Notes: a model not told the origin generated them from the sequence alone. A DNA stretch of 64,000 bases from Cladochytrium replicatum (GCA_025526935.1 JAHLKD010000055.1:248001-312000); one strand, 5' to 3'. Shown: positions 1-17,926, counted from the stretch's first letter. Numbers and translations: made by a program.

Positions 1-37
1 GCAACAAATTTGATATTTATGTAAACTTCCCACTCAG

Positions 38-904
38 AGCCGATTCAGCAATGCTGAGATTGTGGATGAGCTTGTGGCGTTCATGCTTGCTGGTCAAGAG
101 TATGTTGCTCACCATCTAGTGTTGCTTTGCATAAATGCTTTGATGCTCTTAGTACCACCGCAAACACCATGTCGTGGTATCTAATGGAGCACGCGCGAAA
201 CCCGGAACTCGCAGAAGACGTGGAAGCGGAAGTTGATTCGCTTTTCAGCGCACTTTGTTCAGATGACAGATTAACGCTCTCTGACACGAATTTCGACACC
301 ATTCTCGGGGAGTCTCCGAAGTTTGACATGTTCTTCAAAGAAGTTCAGCGGTTTCACCCAGTCGTGACTGGAATAGTAAGAGAACTTCACGAGGACAAGG
401 TTACGCTGGCTGGCCACACTGTAAACGCAAGTGTGAGTTTGACGCACTTACCCTCTTGGCAATCTGTGAACGTGTTAAAAGGACGGGACTCTGTTCTTTG
501 TGAGAATTCGTAGCCTGCATTTTAACGAAGCGCACTGGAAGGATCCCGAAAGGTTCGATCCGTCTCGCTGGACTGAGCCCCCTGTTCCTGGTGCTTTCCT
601 TCCCTTTGCCGACGGCCCCCATAATTGTTAGTGATCGGTCCTTATCATCTTGTTGATTCTAAGCAATATTCTACTTCAAGGCATTGGAAAGAAAATGGCG
701 GTGATCGAAGCAATGACAGCTCTGGCTGTGCTTGTACACCACTTCAGGTTCAAACTTATTCCAGGGCAGCATCTTCGTGGAAAAGTAAGCTTGGCTTGAC
801 CTGAAGTTTTCGTAACTTTCCAAATTTACCTCCCTCCTCCTCCTCAGACTGCTCTCACAACTGGGCCGAGAGATGGACTTTTCTTTGAAATCGAGAGTCG
901 ATGA
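38..904 (+). CDS. Cytochrome P450, 3' part (5' end outside window)
   Basis: Haem-thiolate monooxygenase, substrate unknown. Five exons can be joined in frame: 38-99, 153-432, 482-626, 681-784 and 848-904. Splicing at 99/153 restores the I-helix motif AGQDTTANT. Later come the K-helix ExxR (EVQR, about 335-350), a PERF motif (DPERFDPSRW) and the haem-binding loop FADGPHNCIGK, whose Cys codon is split by the intron at 627-680. The C-terminus TGPRDGLFFEIESR is the usual P450 end. All five segments agree in phase, so this copy looks functional. The N-terminal membrane anchor and helices A-H lie before the window. The relic immediately downstream is a paralogue. Family assignment is secure; subfamily is not. 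Confidence 0.85.
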
Positions 905-1164
905 CTGCAGCACAAATTCTGGAGCGCTCGATTCTCATCCATACTATCTATATGGTACAACTCATTGCCTATTTCGATTTTATTATTGAAGAACCACCTT
1001 GATGAATATTTCGGGCGGTTCCGAACCCCGATCAAGCAATGGACTTTGAGCGAAAGTTTTTTATGTTTAAATGTGTTAGAGTCCATGTCTCATTTGGTTT
1101 TGAACAAGAATCTTAAAATTCTGCTGTGATCTGCCACTCCATTGCTCGAAGATCATCCAGCCAT
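905..1164. other. Spacer between the two P450 copies
   Basis: AT-rich sequence after the first P450 stop. No coding segment is recognised here. The first open stretch that could belong to the second P450 copy starts near 1165. Confidence 0.4.
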
Positions 1165-2408
1165 CATGCTTGCTTCGATCCTGACAGTGCAAGGAGCTTT
1201 GGCAGACATCCCTAACAGCAGAGAGCTACTCCTCCTCGCTTTGAGGAAGAGGAGTTTCTGGAAATCTCTTATGCACAACTGTGCCTCTCATCGCTAACAC
1301 ATCCATCCAGCTATAGCAGGTGATCGGTTAACGTTGATATCACACTTGATCATTGCTTACTAGCTCTTCCAAAACGAGGGCCCACTTTTTTTTCCCATCG
1401 TTGGAGGCTTCCTTTCATTCGTCGATACTTCAGAAGACAGAGATGCGCATATAAGCAATTTCAATCGGCTCATACGTGGCAAACGACCCAAAAGATTGCA
1501 ATTGATTGGAATGTAAAGAAGTTTCGTGATTTTGCCGTTATCTGCTGATAACTTCTTTCAAGGGATTTGGTAAAGTTCGGGCTCTTTGTAATCCCCACAA
1601 CTGATCTGTGGAAGTCCCACCGAAAGGGAGTATGTGAGACCATTGGAATGTTAAATGATGACTCTTACCCTGGAAGCTGTTCCCACACATCTCAAGCATG
1701 CCTTTTATTTCACAAATGACTTATCCCAGCTTCTTGTGAATGGGATTAACATCAAATTAGCTACTGCAGAGGCAAAAGGAACTCCCCTGATACTTGATAT
1801 GCACGAACTACTGTCCTGCTTAACTCTTGCGTCCCGTGAGTGCTTTGTCCCGTTGTTACGCTTTGTCACTTGGAACTTTCAGATCTCAAGTTGTGCTTAG
1901 CTCCAACTCTGCGATTTCATCTGGTGGCGAATGGGTAGGCCGAGAGATTTATGAGGACGAAATCATGCTTGGGAACACAAAATAAAGACCCTCGCTTCCA
2001 ACAAACTGATTACCTGATTGTGACAAACGCCCTATTCTTCACGAGCTTTAACACTTTAACGAGGTGTGCTGGAAAGATCCCTGTAGGTTCAATTCTGCAC
2101 GTTGGGTCTATCCACCAGACATTCCTTCCGTTTGCTGACAGCCCACATATCTGTATGTGCACGGAGAGCTAAAAAGTTGCACTCTCTAATCATACCGAAG
2201 GTAATGGGAGGGAAATAGCCATATCGAGGCCGTTACAACACTGGCTGTTCTTGAGTACCATTTCAGGGTCAAACTCGTTCCGGGACAGCACCTTCGTGGA
2301 GAGGTTATGCAGGACATCAGCGGATTCACAAATGAAAGTCTTTCCGTGTTGACAAGGATCACTACTAAACACGGGCTCCTTTTCGAAATCGGGAGGAGAT
2401 CGAGATGA
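1165..2408 (+). pseudogene. Cytochrome P450 relic with internal deletion
   Basis: A second P450 copy in several frames. Recognisable pieces, in order: a possible N-terminal stretch near 1165-1300; the proline-rich hinge GPLFFPIVGG at about 1377-1410; the C-helix DLWKSHRKG near 1600; helix D/E text ending DMHELLSCLTL at about 1690-1835; the PERF equivalent DPCRFNSARW near 2072; the haem loop FADSPHIC, with the conserved Gly changed to Ser; and the C-terminus ending at 2408. The I-helix AGxDTT and the K-helix ExxR are not found between 1840 and 2050, although the pieces on either side align with the first copy, so about 150 codons appear deleted. Some frame changes can be explained by introns (about 1512-1561); others cannot. 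Judged a decayed tandem duplicate. Confidence 0.75.
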
Positions 2409-2702
2409 CAGAGCTCACGTACGATTTCAGTGTTCTATTTCTACTCTTGTAAAGTATGAGATGTTCGTATTTGTTTCCTTATTATTTTGACGCCGCACAT
2501 TAGCTTGTATAAAAATACTGAATAAGAAAACACGGAGCAAGCACTATCGTTATGTAAGAATGTACCTCGCATTTTGGTGGTGGTGCCTTCGACGAATCCA
2601 ATCATCTACAAAGAAATCCAGAAGAACCTTTAAGGATACTTGCGTATTTAGCTTCACACCTTGTTATCACCAGTTTTACAAATTCCAAGGGCTACTTCAT
2701 AT

Positions 2703-3721
2703 TTAAGCATACCTTGCAGAATCGTTTCCTGCATAAAAACGGTATAAAAAACTCAAAATACACAAATATGTTCTTACAGGTGAAAAGGTGTGATGGTACA
2801 TCCGAAGTCCAAAGCGCAGGTTCAACTGCCTGGCTGTCTGAGCGACAAGCATGGCGGTAATGACCGGGATCTGCGGCCTATATTTCGCAACAAGACGTGC
2901 TGTCTCGCCGAGCTCCGTGATTGAAATGATCACGGCAGCGTTGATCTGACGCGCGCAAATAAGAGCACCGGAAGTGATCGCTCAGCGCGGGGAGGTCGTC
3001 AATGATACGCCGAGGGAAGTTGATCCCTTTGTGCTCTCCAAGGTAGCCTGCCCAATTTTTGGATATCAGCTAAATGATATCTGGTGAATGTCGATGTACA
3101 CTCACCGGAGTTTGCCAGCGATTGTTCGAACAGCCTCTGGAAGTCTCTCTTCTACAGTGAATGAAAGCAAACCGTCATCAACGAACAGTTGGTCGCCGAC
3201 TTTGAGCAGCTTCTTCGTGTATGATGTTGCGACCTTCGTGCTACCGCCTACTACAGAATAGTCGTTCATGAAGAGGAAATCGTCTCCGGCGCGAACGGAG
3301 ACAGGTTTGCCGTCTTGAAGCGCGCCAGTTCTATTAAGAGATTAATTGATGCATCAGTGCACGTTGAAGCAATGTTTGATCATACCGGACCTTCGGGTCA
3401 TTGATGTCGAGCCAAATTCCGATCTGAGCAGCAGTCTTGGTTGCCTCCATATATTCTCTGAGCATTTTTATTCCCTCTGTAGCGAACGCCTGGTCGGCGT
3501 GTGTCATGTTCAGCCTCAGGATGTCCAATCCTTCATCAATCATTTTGGTCAGCATGCCTTTGTTTGCCGAGGCTTTTTTCCGACCAGTTTTCAAATAATT
3601 TCATAGGCTCAACGCTAAAAGGAAAGCGACGCTCACCTGGGCCAATTGTGCAGACCAACTTGGTGCGCACAAAGTCATTGTTTTGCAGGATCAGCGTTTG
3701 GAATAGACGTGTTCCAAGCAA
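2703..3721 (-). pseudogene. Pyruvate kinase remnant lacking its central domain
   Basis: Read on the minus strand. The N-terminus holds RTKLVCTIGP, then after an intron GMLTKMIDEGLDILRLNMTHAD and LDINDPKVR, where the family normally has LDTKGPEIRTG. A further intron leads to the B domain (TGALQDGKPVSV, NDYSVVGG, VGDQLFVDDGLLSF). After the segment KGINFPRRIIDDLPALSDH the text jumps directly to the C-terminal domain (ARQINAAVIISITELGETARLVAKYRPQIPVI). The second half of the A barrel, with the KGDLG, MLESM and SGETAKG-type active-site motifs (about 180 residues), is missing, and the C-terminus stops early. No ATG was found at the expected start. Enzyme identity is clear; the gene is almost certainly dead. 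Confidence 0.8.
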
Positions 3722-3911
3722 GATACTTTACCTTTGAGATGGGAACCTTGAGAGCCCATAATAGATGTTGAATACATAGTCGATGCCGTGATACTCACCT
3801 TCGAAGTCGGCCGTAGTTCAACCACAAGAAAACGAGCCGAGGCATCAGATCAGATCAGATCAAGGAAGAGTGGGATTTAATTTTTTGTTTCATTTGTGTA
3901 TTAAACATTGA

Positions 3912-6819
3912 TCATGTCGCTTGATCGCTGCCAAACCGCACTCGTAAGAGCTCGTACTTCTTCCGATCCTGATAAAATTTTCAATTTTCAAACAATTTTT
4001 AAACAATTTTTGCGAGGGATCGAAGACATTACCTTTGTCGAGACTGAAGGGGTCACCTTCGTGTACGCCGCTTTAAAATCTGCCGGCGATATTCGAATGT
4101 TTGTTGGAGAGCCTGATGCGGAAATCCCCTGACTATCTGAATCCACAGTCGCTTCTGTCACCAGGGCCCGTCTAAGCGCTGAAACAGCCGCCTCGCGAAC
4201 CAGCGCTTTGAGGTCAGCCCCGCTGAACCCGTCGCATCTTGGGTCAGTTGCAACAGCAGAGAGGTTAAGATCTTCGTGTAATGGCGATTCCCGCACGAGA
4301 GTGCGCAAAATATCTTCTCGTTCTCTCGGATCTGGGAGATCTACATACAAAGTTTTGTCAAGCCGACCCGGTCGAATCATGGCAGCGTCAAGCATATCTG
4401 GTCGATTGGTTGCGGCCAGTACATAAACTTCCTTCCTTCCTTGCATTCCATCCAGCTCGGTAAGAAGGGTGTTTACCAACCGCGATGCTGATACAGACTA
4501 ATATGAAGGAAAGTTAAGGCTTCGCAAACGTGGGCTGTGAGCTGCACCTACATCTCCATCATTTGATCTCGTTGGTGCCAGTGCATCAAGCTCGTCGAAG
4601 AAAACTATGCATGGTCGAGATGCCTGCGCTCGAGCAAATACTTGTCGAATGGCTCGCTCGCTTTCACCGACATACTGAGTATTTTTATGTCAAACACAGA
4701 TTTACGTGGCAATGAGTAAGGTTCCTACCTTGTTCAGCAACTCTGGTCCCTTCACGGAGATAAAGTTACACTTGCTTTCGTTTGCCACAGCTTTCGCCAG
4801 AAGCGTCTTTCCACATCCAGGCGGACCATAGAGCAAAACGCCCATTGGCGAAGTGATCCCAACTTGTGCAAACAACTCGGGTCTCCTAATCGGCTCGATG
4901 ACTGCCATTCTTAATTCCTCTCGCACTGTTCCTAAAGCGCCAATATCCTCCCACGTTGTATCTGGAACAGTCGCAAAACCTTCGCGCTTAGAAGAGGGCT
5001 GGACATGTTTTGTAGCAACGAGAAAGTCATCAAATTCGATCGATAAGGGCTCGAGCTCTTCCGAGCTCATTGCATTGGGATTCTCGGATAGAAAACCGGC
5101 AAGCGTAGAGATGTTCTCCGTGGAAGGTTTACCAGCAATCTCTCCTTCAAAAGCAGTTTCTCCTCCTTCCACCGCCATCACAGTTCCGTTATTGGAGTCA
5201 CGGTTCTTGAAACCCATTGTCTCAAAAATTCGTTTCACTGCAACCATTCCGGCTTCTGATGTTAAAGCGTTTAGGTCTGCACCAACGTAGCCAGGTGTCA
5301 GTTTCGCAAGCTGTGCGCAATCAACATCCCCTCCCAATCTTAGTCGTGAGCACAGCTTTTCCAAAATCCTATCACTGACGCATCAGCTGATGAACACAGC
5401 GACTGGTCGATTAGCTGTACCTTTTCCTCGCTTGTTCGTCTGGTACGCTCAACCCAATCTCACGGTCGAATCGCCCTGCTCTTCTTAGTGCTGGATCCAA
5501 CGAGTCTGGCCGATTTGTCGCACCAATGATCATCACAGGTCGGCCGCTCTCAGCCTCGTGCGCTAAATCTGACAGCCAGACCAATAAGCTACAGGTCCTT
5601 GACGAAATCCCAAGACATACCATCCATGCACGTCAAAAGTTGAGCGACAATACGTCTCTCCATCTCTCTTTGAGCCGTATCACGTTTCGGTGTGATCGCA
5701 TCGATTTCATCGATGAACAGCAAGCATGGCGCGAGTTCTCTCGCCTCTTCGAAAACTTCACGAATCTTCTTCTCCGACTCCCCCGACATACCTGACACCA
5801 CTGATGGTGCAGAAATGTTTAGGAATGGCACATTTGCTTCCTACATCCCCTTAGAAACATAACATAAGAAAAATTGATCCGACCACATACCCCAGCAATT
5901 GCATGCGCCAGCATAGTTTTCCCACAACCAGGTGGACCATGAAGGAGAATCCCGCTGGTCACAGGGTCAGTTTCAATTGAATTGTTGCGACAGGCGTACA
6001 TACCGAGGAGGCTGGATTCCGAGATGTCGATATATCTCCGGGTGCTTGAGCGGCATCGCAACCAGTTGCAATATATCCTCCAGAAAGTGATCGATTCCAC
6101 CCAGATCACTGAGTCGTGCTGTCGGTGTTGGCCACTTGACCTTAAGCGACCTTCCTCCTAAATCAACGCGTGCACGTTTTCCTCCAGCTGAAAGAGATCC
6201 CACTGCCGGTGATTTCCGTTTCTTTGGACGAGCTGAATCGTCCTCCACGCCATCTGCAGCTGGAGTAGTGCCATCATCCTGAGCTTGTGTGCCGCGATCA
6301 CCGTCTGCCTCACTGCCAGGACCTTCACTTGCTCGATCTTTCATTTGGGCATATATCCGATGCATCGAACGATTCAAATGATTCTGATCCTGAACTCGAT
6401 GTTAGTGACTCTACTTCTGAATCGCCTGCTGTGAAGACCCATCACCAGCACTGATTACAAACCTTCACTTCCATTATTGGAATGTCAGGCTCTACATCCA
6501 TTTCTGACTCGGCGTCCTCCGACCCAGTTGTTGTCCCGGTTTGCTTCATTGTCCGAATTGCTGAAGCACATATGTTGGCATGGACTGCCTTTCTATACTC
6601 TAATTATCAAAGAATACCTGCTTCAATCGCTTTTCTAACGTTCCGTCCAGGCTTTCTTCTCAATCCAGGTTCTTTGATTTGTACAAATCCGAGAATAGCC
6701 TCCACGTTCCACATCATCTCTGTCCCCGCAGCCGCGGTTTCGGAATGATATCTGCCAATCAGCTCACTGAGCCGTCGCTCCAATTCACCCTCCAAGCTAC
6801 GTCCGTTTGCTCTTCCCAT
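3912..6819 (-). CDS. RIX7: RIX7/NVL-type double AAA ATPase, pre-60S ribosome assembly
   Basis: Nucleolar AAA ATPase with two tandem ATPase domains that remodels pre-60S particles. The start is the ATG at 6819, followed by a helical N-terminal region and an acidic/basic linker (6110-6560) resembling a nuclear targeting segment. D1: Walker A GPPGCGKT near 5930, Walker B LLFIDEID near 5720, [14 protein letters not shown] near 5510. D2: Walker A GPPGCGKT near 4820, Walker [13 protein letters not shown] near 4590, [17 protein letters not shown] near 4390. The final intron (3969-4032) joins phase 0 to a 57-nt exon encoding [18 protein letters not shown], the usual Rix7 tail. D2 Walker B has FFDELD, which separates NVL/Rix7 from CDC48 (IDEID in both domains). 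Seven or more short introns; all key residues are present. Confidence 0.9.
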
Positions 6820-7553
6820 CAGAAACCAAAATCAACGACACGTGACATGTCAAGAATCAAATTTGGAATGGACGGATCAGGATCACTATGGAAGACAAGG
6901 GGCGACGCAAACCCAGCATCCTCCGCCGTTCGAGGTCAGGTAAAGGACAACCAAGGCTAGAATAACTAAGGATAGAGATGATGTTTCTCCATTTTCAGCG
7001 AACAGAGTATAGCAAGGGCAAAACAATGACGAACAATTAAGACTGAAAGCAGATGAAATGATGAAGCTTGTGCGAAGAATAAAGGCAGAATACAGGCCGG
7101 AATATATCCTATCCATGCAAAGGAGAACCGGAAATTAAGGAATGGTCGGCTTGAAGACACCTAAAAGCACCATCTAGAATGGATCATCTGTTCATTGACC
7201 CATTAGTAGTTGCAACACTGTTCTGTTCCAACATTATCTCCTCGACGTATTCGCCTCAAGGTCGACCTCAACCAAGTATACTCCAAAATGATCAATCCCT
7301 TGTAAAACGGAGTACTTTCAGACATGTTTTTGTGGTTAATTTCCAAGGAAAGTCGCATATGTGTTTGGCGGTGAGCAAAACAAATATCAATGTCAGGGCA
7401 AGTTCATAATTAGAATATGTCAAATGATACAAATAAGTTGTCGACCACTCCCAAGAAAGCAAATAGAACCACCACCATGCACCTCCAAAAAAGTTAACAT
7501 ACAGCCAATATAGTGTCAGCCTCATAAGCAAAAGTATCCCTCGATTTTCTGCT
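6820..7553. other. Spacer between RIX7 start and ROCK-like stop
   Basis: About 730 bp of AT-rich sequence. Two hydrophobic minus-strand open stretches (about 6966-7160 and 7292-7525) read like membrane segments, but they have no convincing start and splice signals and no recognised family. It presumably holds the RIX7 promoter and the 3' UTR of the kinase gene. Confidence 0.4.
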
Positions 7554-13080
<5,527 letters not shown>

Positions 13081-13531
13081 GAGAAGGTTGATGTTCTCCT
13101 GATGAAAAGCGATTCGTAAATTCGAATCCAATGAGTATAAGATGGATTAGACTTCGTAGCTCTAGAATCGAGGGATTCTGAAGTAAAGTCGTGCTCGAGA
13201 GAGTGGATGGTGTCTGTGGGGTTGCTTGGTCGTCCTAAGGCCGGTTTGTGACACGACGCGCGAGTCATGTGACCAGTGGGGGAGGATCAAGATCACAAAT
13301 GTCTGTCAGGTGGAATTGTGTGTGGTCGAAAGCTATAAATTATGCACAGTTGGTCTTCTCGTTTAGGCACACTGATGATGCTGGGGATTCAGACACCATT
13401 CCGTCTGAAACTGAAAGATTTGAAGTAAAACAGGGAAGAAATAAATATAAATAAAAGGTTATGGAGACGAGATCCTTCCGATTCGAAAGTCTCATCCTCC
13501 CATACAATCTTGGTTGATTTACAGACGTTAT
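13081..13531. other. Spacer between ROCK-like start and cyclin stop
   Basis: No coding segment is recognised. Likely holds the kinase promoter and the cyclin 3' end. Confidence 0.4.
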
Positions 13532-15427
13532 TCACAGTAGGGTTCGCCCTTGGGTGTATTCCTGCCAAATATCCATCTAAAAAGACGTTCTAAATTTCGC
13601 CAACCATTTTATTCATGTTCAGACTTACCATCGTGGACGACTCCACTGCTAAATGTGGTTGCCTGCACTGAGGAAGCCCGCTAGCACACTGGTAGTATTT
13701 TTCGAAGGTGGTCCAGATGCGTTCGAGCCACTCAGTGCACATATCGATATCTTGCCGAGAATATCCAGTCCGGAACTCAAAGACCTCGTCTGAATTAGGC
13801 GAGGAAATTTGTTTGGAGACAAGGTCGTACACCGCAGCAGCGAGAACGGCTCGAGGGTACTCCAATGAAACGTTGTCCGCGGTTGCAAAGTCGAGAAAGT
13901 CGGCCGACGTGCTGAACATGGGCTCTGGAAATGCGGGTGGCAGGTGCTTGTCGTGAACACCATTCTCATCATGACGGTACGTTTGAAGATGACGCCGGAA
14001 AATTAATAGCAAGTGCTCGTAAGCAGTGGGATTCGCAACCGTAAATTGGTGACCGAGCAACTTTTCAACACAGCATGTTAGAACACTGCCCGAGCTAGAA
14101 AAGAACGATCAACTTACCTGAATCATGTTGGTAATCATGCGACCAAGTTTGCGACATTCTTCCTGGGCGGCTTCGTTATCAGTGTTGCCGTCGACAAGAG
14201 CCCATAGAACATATTCGCTCAGAGCGGGTGGAAAATATTCCTACATTGGTCTAATTTAGATCTCGAGCTGCAAACGCCAAATGTAGTCAACCTCAATTGC
14301 GTGTGCCCATGTCAAGCAACTTGCGGCCAACATTTGGAGGTCGTCCTGAGCGATCGTTACCCCCTTCTGTGCTGCCGCAGAGCCAACTGTGTCCATAAGT
14401 TCGACAGCGATATGAAAAGTAGTTCGCTGAAGGAGTTGCTCACAGCTCATCTACATTGCAACATTGCAATATCTAAACATGCTGCGTTCCAGACACTTTG
14501 CCCGGCTAACTTACTGATGCCATCCAGTTCACCAGGAACCAGCGCGAGCACGAGTTACCATAGGCGTTCTTGTTTACCCACTCAGGATCAAGGATTCTCA
14601 CCGATTCACGATCTTCCATACAAGCAAGCTGGTCTAATTCGTCCTCAAGTTCATCCCTCTGTTATTATGTTAGCACTTTGACTCAATAAAGTGTCTAGAA
14701 CAGCTTACAACGCATTCGTCCAAGTTCGCCCCCATGTTGGCAACAAGACGTTCGCGCGTCTTTTCCCAAGAGGCACGGCGGAGCTGACGCGACGCAAGCT
14801 TGCCATATTCACTGAACGAGGTGGAGTGGAGTAACGTAACCGAGCTTGCGTCCTTCTCTTGATCGCGACCAGCGCGTCCGAACACCTTGCGAGTTGACTC
14901 AGGCGTAGGTAGGTTTGCTGCTTGGAGATCGCAGATGGTGAGAGACCTCAGAGTGATCGGTGTGCCGTCACGGGAGGCAGATCCTTCAGGAGGGGTAGGC
15001 GCGACCGCGAAGCCCTTGAATCCTTGGTCGTGATTGACTGAAAGGAAAGGCGGACGTGTGTTAGCGTTTTTCTTTGCCTCGGAGCAAACAACTACCGTTC
15101 AACTTGCGTCTCTTATTTCCAGATTCCAGGTAGACAGCTTGCTCCTCCGGCATCTTGCGTTTCTGAGGTGTAAGGTTCGGGCCAGTAGGGGTGCCTGGAT
15201 CATGGTTCTCCTTTTCGTATGGCTCCTTGTTGGACTGTCCCTTGATCAGCAAGTGAAGGAAAAGAAACTTAATTTGAAGAATCGGTAGAACAGGTCTGAT
15301 TCAGCACACTACCTGCTTCAAATGCGGAGCGGCCACCCGAGAACTGCAACTGTCATCAAAGCTACCAGCACTGTTAGCACGAAAGAAAACAGAACTAGCC
15401 AATGGTAACGTACGGATCCCCGATCAT
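13532..15427 (-). CDS. Cyclin, two cyclin folds (E-like G1/S type possible)
   Basis: CDK regulatory subunit. The ATG at 15427 opens a five-codon first exon (MIGDP) that splices in phase to PFDDSCSSRV, then to an exon starting at GQSNKEPYEKENHDP. The N-terminal fold has SVRILDPEWVN, SCSRWFLVNWMASV (equivalent of the MRAILVDWLVEV helix, about 14510-14560), LLQRTTFHIAVELMD and LQMLAASCLTWAHAIE followed by EYFPPALSEYV. The C-terminal fold has NPTAYEHLLLIF, LEYPRAVLAAAVYDLVSK and TGYSRQDIDMCTEWLERIW. The last intron leads to MDIWQEYTQGRTLL and the stop at 13532. The usual invariant Arg-Lys pair is altered (SRWFLVNWM in place of MRAILVDWL), so CDK pairing cannot be predicted. No clear destruction box was seen. 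Cyclin identity is secure; E-type is a guess. Confidence 0.75.
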
Positions 15428-16867
15428 CTTAATATGTCAACGTTCGTATACAATGCAGATGCTAATCCGGCAGAAGTTATGATGACAGAGAGAGTGGATA
15501 AGTGCAGGCTAAGGAAGGGAAACCTTTGTCAGAAATGACTTTGCTTGGAGAAACCCAGTAATCAATATATATAGTCAGGAAGGTAAAGGTGATCTTGTAC
15601 ATCAAGGATTGTGGCATACTGGTTGGGGTTAGGTGAACAGAAAACTACCTTTCACGTGAAACCAGAGTGGACCGTCGGAGTTTCCCAAAGATCCAATGAT
15701 CGCGATTGTTACAAAAGCAGAGAGAGAATGTTATCGAAAAGTTCCAAGACTGGAGTGAACAGAATAGAGAGTGAAACGGCCGCTCGTCGCCGTTCGCTAG
15801 GCGGAGACCTGGAGTGAGTCCACAGACTTGTGACGTGGATAGACCACGCGAAAACAAATCCTGTCAAAAGGACTGCAAACGGAGGTGGGAAGCGGCAGCC
15901 AGCAGCAGTAAAGTCGGCGGTGGTGTGATGAACGGGTGGGAATGTGGCTTTTAGTGCCCTGGTTGGAGTGGGGAGGGGAAGATGGAGGGAAGGACAGTGT
16001 CACCGAGAAGCGTTCTCTATTACTCGCAGATAGGCACAGCGTTGCAATGATGCTGGATACTGAAGTGACTGCAGCATTTCTGCACATGTTCAACCACCAA
16101 AGTGCCTGCACATTGATTATCTCCCACCTTTGATCATAACGCCGGATATATCGACTGCGGCCTGTTGCTTGTTACCCAGACTCGTCCAGTGGATATGTAT
16201 GTACGTGTTGTGATCCGACAACACGAACCATGGACTTTTCTGATTAATAATTTTTAACACAACAAAACTGATTAGGGACTTCATCCTGAATCGTAGGTCC
16301 ACGAGAGCAACGTGAAAAGGCAGTCCGTCGACTGAAGTGTGGAGATCATGTGAGTATCCCAGTGTGACGCTTACGTGCACTTCAACGACTCAATGCAGAA
16401 GAATTAGTCGTTCGCAATCGCAGTGATCGGTTCGGATTGACTGTGGCACTGAGCATGGTAGACGCAGGTGGCAGCCTCCCACTGCTGCTACGTTCCATAC
16501 GTATACCCTGTAGAAAATCACGATCAGGATGGGAAAGGATATTGGAGAGGCGAGAAAGAGCACATAAACCCTTCTTCAACTCGCCTACGATCGTCGTGGG
16601 TACACGGCAGAATCTCAGTATCGCTAAAAGGAGGGCTCGCGGTTCCAACACATTGCCCAGTGATAAGTGCCAGAACAAAGAGTTACGATTTCCAGAGCGA
16701 GTAGCCAGGCGCAGGTTGCCAGAGAGTCGCGTTGGTATTGTAATCGAAGGACGCAATGTGGTATAAAATCGAGCGTCAGAGTGTATGTTTGGGGAGTAGC
16801 CAATGTATTGATATGCCGTATCTTTTGTTTTCTAAATCCACAAACACCAAGCCCCTGAAAAGAGGAA
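15428..16867. other. 1.4-kb divergent intergenic region
   Basis: Lies between a minus-strand cyclin and a plus-strand Nudix gene, so both promoters should be here. Several open stretches exist, but none shows a domain, a credible intron pattern or family resemblance. Confidence 0.4.
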
Positions 16868-17926
16868 ATGGATTTCAAGCTCATCACATCTTCCCCGTCC
16901 CATTCACAATGCCACATATACAAGCTCCTGACATCATCAGCACAGAGGCCCCCCAATCAACTCGAAACCGACATACATTTCGTGCTCAATGATAACACAT
17001 TCTACATCTCCGCGGATCCTGCTCTACTGCCGGGTGATCTTTCTCACACTTCCACGATCGCCCCACTTGCGCATCCTACAGTATGCCCATTCGCAGTTGC
17101 CGAACGCACCGGTGTTCATGTATCCGATCTTCCGGTCAGCGTCAGCGCGTGCATTCTGATAACCGCACTCGTCCGAATATCTTCAGAATTGATTACTCCA
17201 GCAGTTTTGTTAACTAGAAGGCCAAAGCACATGAGAGTACGGAAACACCCATATTTTACTAGAATTGCATTTTTTTAATAACGCTCTATATTTCAGTCAT
17301 TTCCGGGAGTTTGGGTGCCTCCTGGCGGCCGGGTTGAGAGAGATGAAACTGTGGGTCTTTATGAACTTCATACGATTAGCCATACTGACCCGATCTCTTG
17401 TAAATATCAGTTGGATATGGCGGCAATTCGAGAGATGGAAGAGGAGACAGGGATTCGACTTTCCGCTCATCGTGTCAAAATGTCACAAAGTCCTGCAATG
17501 TTCTCGCCAAACTGCCGCGTTCTCGGACTCTGGGAGTCTGTCTTCCCGCCATTCCTGGAAATGGGAGTCCCGAAACGCAGACATGAAGTGGTGTATCTTG
17601 AGGCAGCGTTTGATGGAGTTTATTCTGGAGAAGAACTGCTCTCGATGCTCACTCCTGAGGTGAATGAAGTGGATGTGGCAGCATGGTTTGACACCGACGC
17701 GGTGAACGCTCTCCTGAACGGAGATGCTGATGCTAAGGACATCCGCGTTGCGGCGCTATGCTTCGATGGTCGTGAGTGGAAGAAAGGGTCGGTACCCCTT
17801 GCAAATCTGGTTTCATCGCCGGATGAGGATGTGGAGATCCTGGCCGATGCTGAGCGATTAACTTCGGGAACAATCTATGCGCTCGGCAAATGGCTTGAAA
17901 TATATCGCAACACGAATTCACTGTGA
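16868..17926 (+). CDS. Nudix hydrolase (NUDT17-like)
   Basis: Hydrolyses a nucleoside diphosphate linked to another moiety; the substrate cannot be predicted. Exons 16868-17236, 17297-17350 and 17411-17926 give 312 residues in frame from the ATG at 16868. The Nudix box appears only after removing the 60-nt intron at 17351-17410: GRVERDET joined to LDMAAIREMEEETGI fits G-x5-E-x7-REUxEExGU exactly. The preceding segment SFPGVWVPPGG is the usual strand before the box. The N-terminal third (HPTVCPFAVAERTG, PAVLLTRRPKHM) resembles the NUDT17 layout, but that assignment is tentative. No targeting signal is obvious. The gene ends 52 bp from the stop of the small minus-strand gene that follows. Confidence 0.8.

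Noticed and set aside
7292-7531. Hydrophobic 79-codon minus-strand frame after the ROCK-like stop
   Set aside because: Only 22 bp from the preceding stop, no known family, AT-driven hydrophobicity; kept only as a note in the spacer entry.
13081-13131. Upstream extension of the ROCK-like start (MDSNLRIAF)
   Set aside because: The codon at 13131 is TTG, not ATG; the first in-frame ATG is at 13080.
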